In this document: one piece after another, positions 6,186-8,648 of the stretch | Position numbering within the stretch: the stretch's first letter is position 1 | Layout of the letters: each line of letters starts with the position of its first letter | From: CAZOKO01 sp964580455 | GTDB lineage: Bacteria; Desulfobacterota; WTBG01 | Length of the DNA: 8,648 nt | Assembly (NCBI GenBank): GCA_964580455.1 | Contig: CAZOKO010000103.1 | Span: 1-8,648, forward strand | Direction of reading: 5' to 3' | Notes under the pieces: model-generated | Seen by the model: the letters and a program-made list of their open reading frames with translations, nothing else | Told to the model about the DNA's origin: nothing | Database searches by the model: none | Program-made: the position numbers and the translations under genes

Positions 6186-8429
6186 TCAATAACTCTCGAT
6201 TATGGGGTGGGCCCAGAGGGCTTTGTCGTATCGATCATCATGATGAGGACCGCTACTTACCTCAAAGGTGATGTCTACAACTTTCCCTGCAAATGTCGAA
6301 AGATCTAGGGAAATAGTATGCCACTTTCTTTCAGCAAAATTATTTTTAGGGTCAATGAATTTAACAAAATAGGTGCGGGGTTCAAAAAAGAAAGTCTTAG
6401 GTCTAAAAAATTGCCTTTTCTGTTCCACCCCGATCGAGCCGGTCACATGGAAGAGGTTTTCTAAAAGTATGTTGTCAATTAAGATCTTATATAAAATCCC
6501 ATCTCCCGGTTTATCCCAACAAGAGGGCATCATGCCCAGAGCTGCCCTCAGTCTGCACCTTCCATGGGGTAGTTTCACTCTAAAAGATACTCTGGAAGGT
6601 GGAAGTTGTAGCCATGCAGATTTTTTTATGCCCCCGATATCAACAGAAATCTTCTTGATCTCGGCTATTTCTTTGCCACTTTTTACATGAGCACCTTTAA
6701 GATTGCGAAGGAAATCAAGGGAGAGAGACCCCTTTGTTTGTTGGTCTGGGTGAGAAACTCTTTTCAACACGTAGATTTTCATATTTCTCAGGTAGAAAAG
6801 ACTGAAATAATTCAATGTGTCGATGGTGTTATATCTAGCAGTGTCGAAATAATTGAAAAATTCAAAGCCTGTAGGAACAGGTGAATTAGAAATAAGATAT
6901 TGAGGATCAATAACAGGTGTCAAGTCTTCGATCCACCACGGAATGTCTCCTTTCTGAGGGGCTATCTCATAAGGATGCTCTAATGAATAGTTGCAGTTGT
7001 GCCAAGCATCCCAAGCAAAACCTGCGGAGATTTTTCTGGTTGAGATACCTTTATCAAGAAGTTGTTGAGCAATCTGCCATTTGATTTGATTCCAACTCAT
7101 GACGTCTTGGGCTATTGCAAGAGAGAATAAGGTATAGGCTGCAAGAAGAGGGATAAAGACCTTTTTATTTATCCTTATGTGTCTGGTAATTTCGAGAACG
7201 ACAATAGTAAAGTACGGGATGAGGACTAAATAATATCGGCTAAACTTATGAATAGTAGTAAGCAAGAAAAGTAACTGGAAGATTCCTATGAGTAGAATGA
7301 GAAATGGGGGAGAGATGAAAGAAAATGTATCTCTAATCGATTCTCTATGTTTGATAAGTAGATAGACAAGGAAGACGATGGATGCAACAGAAAAAAAGTC
7401 TACTATTCTGTGAAAGAAAAAAAATATGTTGAGGAAATCTCTATAGCCGTATTCTGATATGTAAGCGTAGCGAAACCCGTTGAGCCAGAAGTCAACGGTA
7501 GAATAGAGACCGATGTGTTCAAAGGCAAGATAGAATATGGTTCCAGAAAGACAAAACAGAAGAAGAAAACGGCACCTTTTGTTGAAAAGATTTTTTGCCT
7601 TAGGGAGCAAACTAAAACTTAGGGGTAGAAGACAAAAACCCACAAATTCAAGAATGAGAAATGGTCTCCACACTATTTTGATTAAGAGCAGATAGGGTTT
7701 TCTAAGATTGTCAAATATTTTATCAACCTGTTTAATATATTCAGCGGGGGGGCCGTGAACAGCGTTTAACCAATATGTGAAAACAACGAAAGTTGTGATT
7801 GGTATGAGTAATGTTAAAAGGCTCCTTCTCGTAAAAGTTTTCAAAGATCGTTCACATATCAGAAGGTAGATAAAAACTGCAAGCGGTATGAGAATACCGT
7901 TTTGTCTTGCCAAAATAGAGAAAGATGCTGCCAGAGAGGCAACTAATAAGTAAATCTCTTTTTCGTGTTTGAATGCCTTATAGTAAAAATAAGTGGAAAT
8001 AAAGAGAAGTGAGATAAAGAAATGATCGGTAAAAAAGGTGAAATTGAGGGGGTTGGCAATGGGATTAAATAAAATTAAAAGCACAACCAAGAAACTCGTT
8101 TGCCAATTATGCTTTAACTCTCGCAGTAGTAAGTAGATAAAGATAAGTCCCAGAAGAGAGATGGCCAGAGTAGATAATCTAAGTACCTCTATAGAATAAC
8201 CGAAGAGCTTGGTGAAACATGTTCCCCACCATATCTGGGAGACGAGGCTCATGGCCGTCCAGGGAGTAAATTCCATCTCACCTGTATGGTGAAAGGTTTC
8301 AGCTGCTTTTATGTAAGACCAGTCATCATCAATGGGATAGTTTTCATAAGAGAAAAGGAAAAATCCGAGAAGAATATAAATAAGGATCAAAGCTACGATA
8401 GGTAGGTATGAATACTTTGTTTTCTCCAA
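6186..8429 (-). CDS. Large GT-C glycosyltransferase (ArnT/PMT-like) with C-terminal beta-rich domain
   Basis: A 747-residue protein. Residues 8-441 hold about 12 membrane segments. After the first helix comes YPIDDDWSYIKAAETFHHTG (31-50), the acidic outer-loop motif of GT-C enzymes of the ArnT/PMT_2/RgtA kind. FFTDHFFISLL (132-142), LARQNGILIPL (173-183) and HKFSRYYLVLIPY (394-406) are further family-like positions. These enzymes transfer a sugar from a polyprenyl-phosphate carrier to lipid, glycan or protein outside the cytoplasm. Residues about 445-560 form an outer segment rich in aromatics. Residues about 605-747 look like a separate beta-sandwich: WLQLPPSRVSFRVKLPHG, WDKPGDGILYKILI, KWHTISLDLSTFAGKVVDI and a closing LWAHPII. 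The start is TTG. AGAG lies 4 bases and AAGGG 11 bases upstream, and an in-frame TAG three codons before rules out an earlier start. A strong promoter lies at 8548-8577. Confidence 0.88.
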   Translation of the reverse strand: MEKTKYSYLPIVALILIYILLGFFLFSYENYPIDDDWSYIKAAETFHHTGEMEFTPWTAMSLVSQIWWGTCFTKLFGYSIEVLRLSTLAISLLGLIFIYLLLRELKHNWQTSFLVVLLILFNPIANPLNFTFFTDHFFISLLFISTYFYYKAFKHEKEIYLLVASLAASFSILARQNGILIPLAVFIYLLICERSLKTFTRRSLLTLLIPITTFVVFTYWLNAVHGPPAEYIKQVDKIFDNLRKPYLLLIKIVWRPFLILEFVGFCLLPLSFSLLPKAKNLFNKRCRFLLLFCLSGTIFYLAFEHIGLYSTVDFWLNGFRYAYISEYGYRDFLNIFFFFHRIVDFFSVASIVFLVYLLIKHRESIRDTFSFISPPFLILLIGIFQLLFLLTTIHKFSRYYLVLIPYFTIVVLEITRHIRINKKVFIPLLAAYTLFSLAIAQDVMSWNQIKWQIAQQLLDKGISTRKISAGFAWDAWHNCNYSLEHPYEIAPQKGDIPWWIEDLTPVIDPQYLISNSPVPTGFEFFNYFDTARYNTIDTLNYFSLFYLRNMKIYVLKRVSHPDQQTKGSLSLDFLRNLKGAHVKSGKEIAEIKKISVDIGGIKKSAWLQLPPSRVSFRVKLPHGRCRLRAALGMMPSCWDKPGDGILYKILIDNILLENLFHVTGSIGVEQKRQFFRPKTFFFEPRTYFVKFIDPKNNFAERKWHTISLDLSTFAGKVVDITFEVSSGPHHDDRYDKALWAHPIIESY

Positions 8430-8547
8430 TGTGCTCTATTCCCTTTTGAAATTAAGATAGTGTTCCATTCTTTGTGGTTATGGAAATGCAGGTTCCACTA
8501 CTGAAGAGCAGAAGAATAATTAGCATGTAACCAGGTAGCTGATTACT

Positions 8548-8577
8548 ATTAAATATATGTCAGTTGAACTTTGTCAA
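8548..8577 (-). promoter_or_regulatory. Candidate sigma70-type promoter for the large GT-C and DUF1566 genes
   Basis: Minus strand: a perfect -35 TTGACA (8572-8577), an 18-base spacer and a -10 element TTTAAT (8548-8553; 5 of 6). Transcription would start near 8541 and leave a leader of about 110 bases before the TTG at 8429. An 8-base direct repeat, TGTCAGTT on the plus strand (8558-8565 in the spacer and 8594-8601 just upstream of the -35), flanks the -35 element and could bind a regulator. Confidence 0.55.
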
Positions 8578-8605
8578 GTAATAAATAATCCTTTGTCAGT
8601 TAAGA

Positions 8606-8648
8606 ATTAAAAGTGCACAGTTTTCATCGAATTTAAAGATTAAAAGTG
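8606..8648. repeat. Pair of 10-base direct repeats at the right edge
   Basis: ATTAAAAGTG occurs at 8606-8615 and again at 8639-8648, a 33-base step, with similar preceding bases (AAGA and AAAG). The second copy touches the end of the window, so it cannot be seen whether more copies follow. Two copies in AT-rich DNA are weak evidence. Confidence 0.3.

Noticed and set aside
6373..6884. Two plus-strand open frames opposite the C-terminal region of the large GT-C gene
   Set aside because: They are antisense shadows; the minus-strand frame is continuous and its beta-rich domain pattern is coherent.
8606..8648. Start of a CRISPR array (10-base repeat at 33-base step)
   Set aside because: The repeat is too short, there are only two copies, and no cas gene is visible; the window edge prevents a firm exclusion.

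Overview
This window is AT-rich bacterial DNA carrying six intact protein-coding genes and one broken one. Five of the six intact genes encode membrane-associated glycosyltransferases. The sixth encodes a secreted protein of the DUF1566/Lcl C-terminal type. This suggests a Gram-negative, probably anaerobic bacterium. The DUF1566 subtype (a GTGQDGE segment, DGTVTDNLTGLMW and a C-terminal VWPVRGG) is familiar from Desulfobacterota and related deep-branching phyla. That placement is an inference from family resemblance; there is no rRNA or marker gene here to confirm it.

Layout, left to right. (1) 15-401, minus: a GAF-domain gene broken by an in-frame TAG and lacking the second half of the fold. 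(2) 525-2519, minus: a two-gene unit. Its first gene is a GtrB/DPM1-like polyprenyl-phosphate glycosyltransferase. Its second is a GT2 enzyme with a hydrophobic C-terminus, which starts with TTG 12 bases after the first gene's stop. (3) 2520-2829: a divergent intergenic region with candidate promoters facing both ways and two arrays of degenerate 7-bp tandem repeats. (4) 2830-3936, plus: a polytopic GT-C-like protein. (5) 3933-5267, minus: a GT87 (DUF2029) GT-C glycosyltransferase whose stop codon interlocks with that of gene 4. (6) 5537-6130, minus: the secreted DUF1566 protein. (7) 6186-8429, minus: a large ArnT/PMT-like GT-C protein with an extra C-terminal beta-rich domain. A good sigma70-type promoter lies upstream of it near the right edge.

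How the genes may work together (inference). The GtrB-like enzyme would charge undecaprenyl phosphate with a sugar at the cytoplasmic face. The three GT-C proteins belong to families that use such lipid-linked sugars on the outer side of the membrane. The second GT2 could extend a glycan in the cytoplasm. Together they would serve surface glycan, lipid or protein glycosylation. The secreted DUF1566 protein, downstream of a GT-C gene in the same orientation, could be a surface protein handled by that enzyme. No Wzx flippase, Wzy polymerase, GtrA flippase or ABC exporter is visible, so the pathway is incomplete here.

I saw no rRNA, tRNA, CRISPR array, transposase, integrase, toxin-antitoxin pair or recognisable defence system. 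The least expected structures are the heptad repeats at 2729-2807, the nonsense codon in the GAF gene, the extra domain on the large GT-C protein, and an 18-bp near-palindrome over the TATAAT upstream of the GT87 gene.
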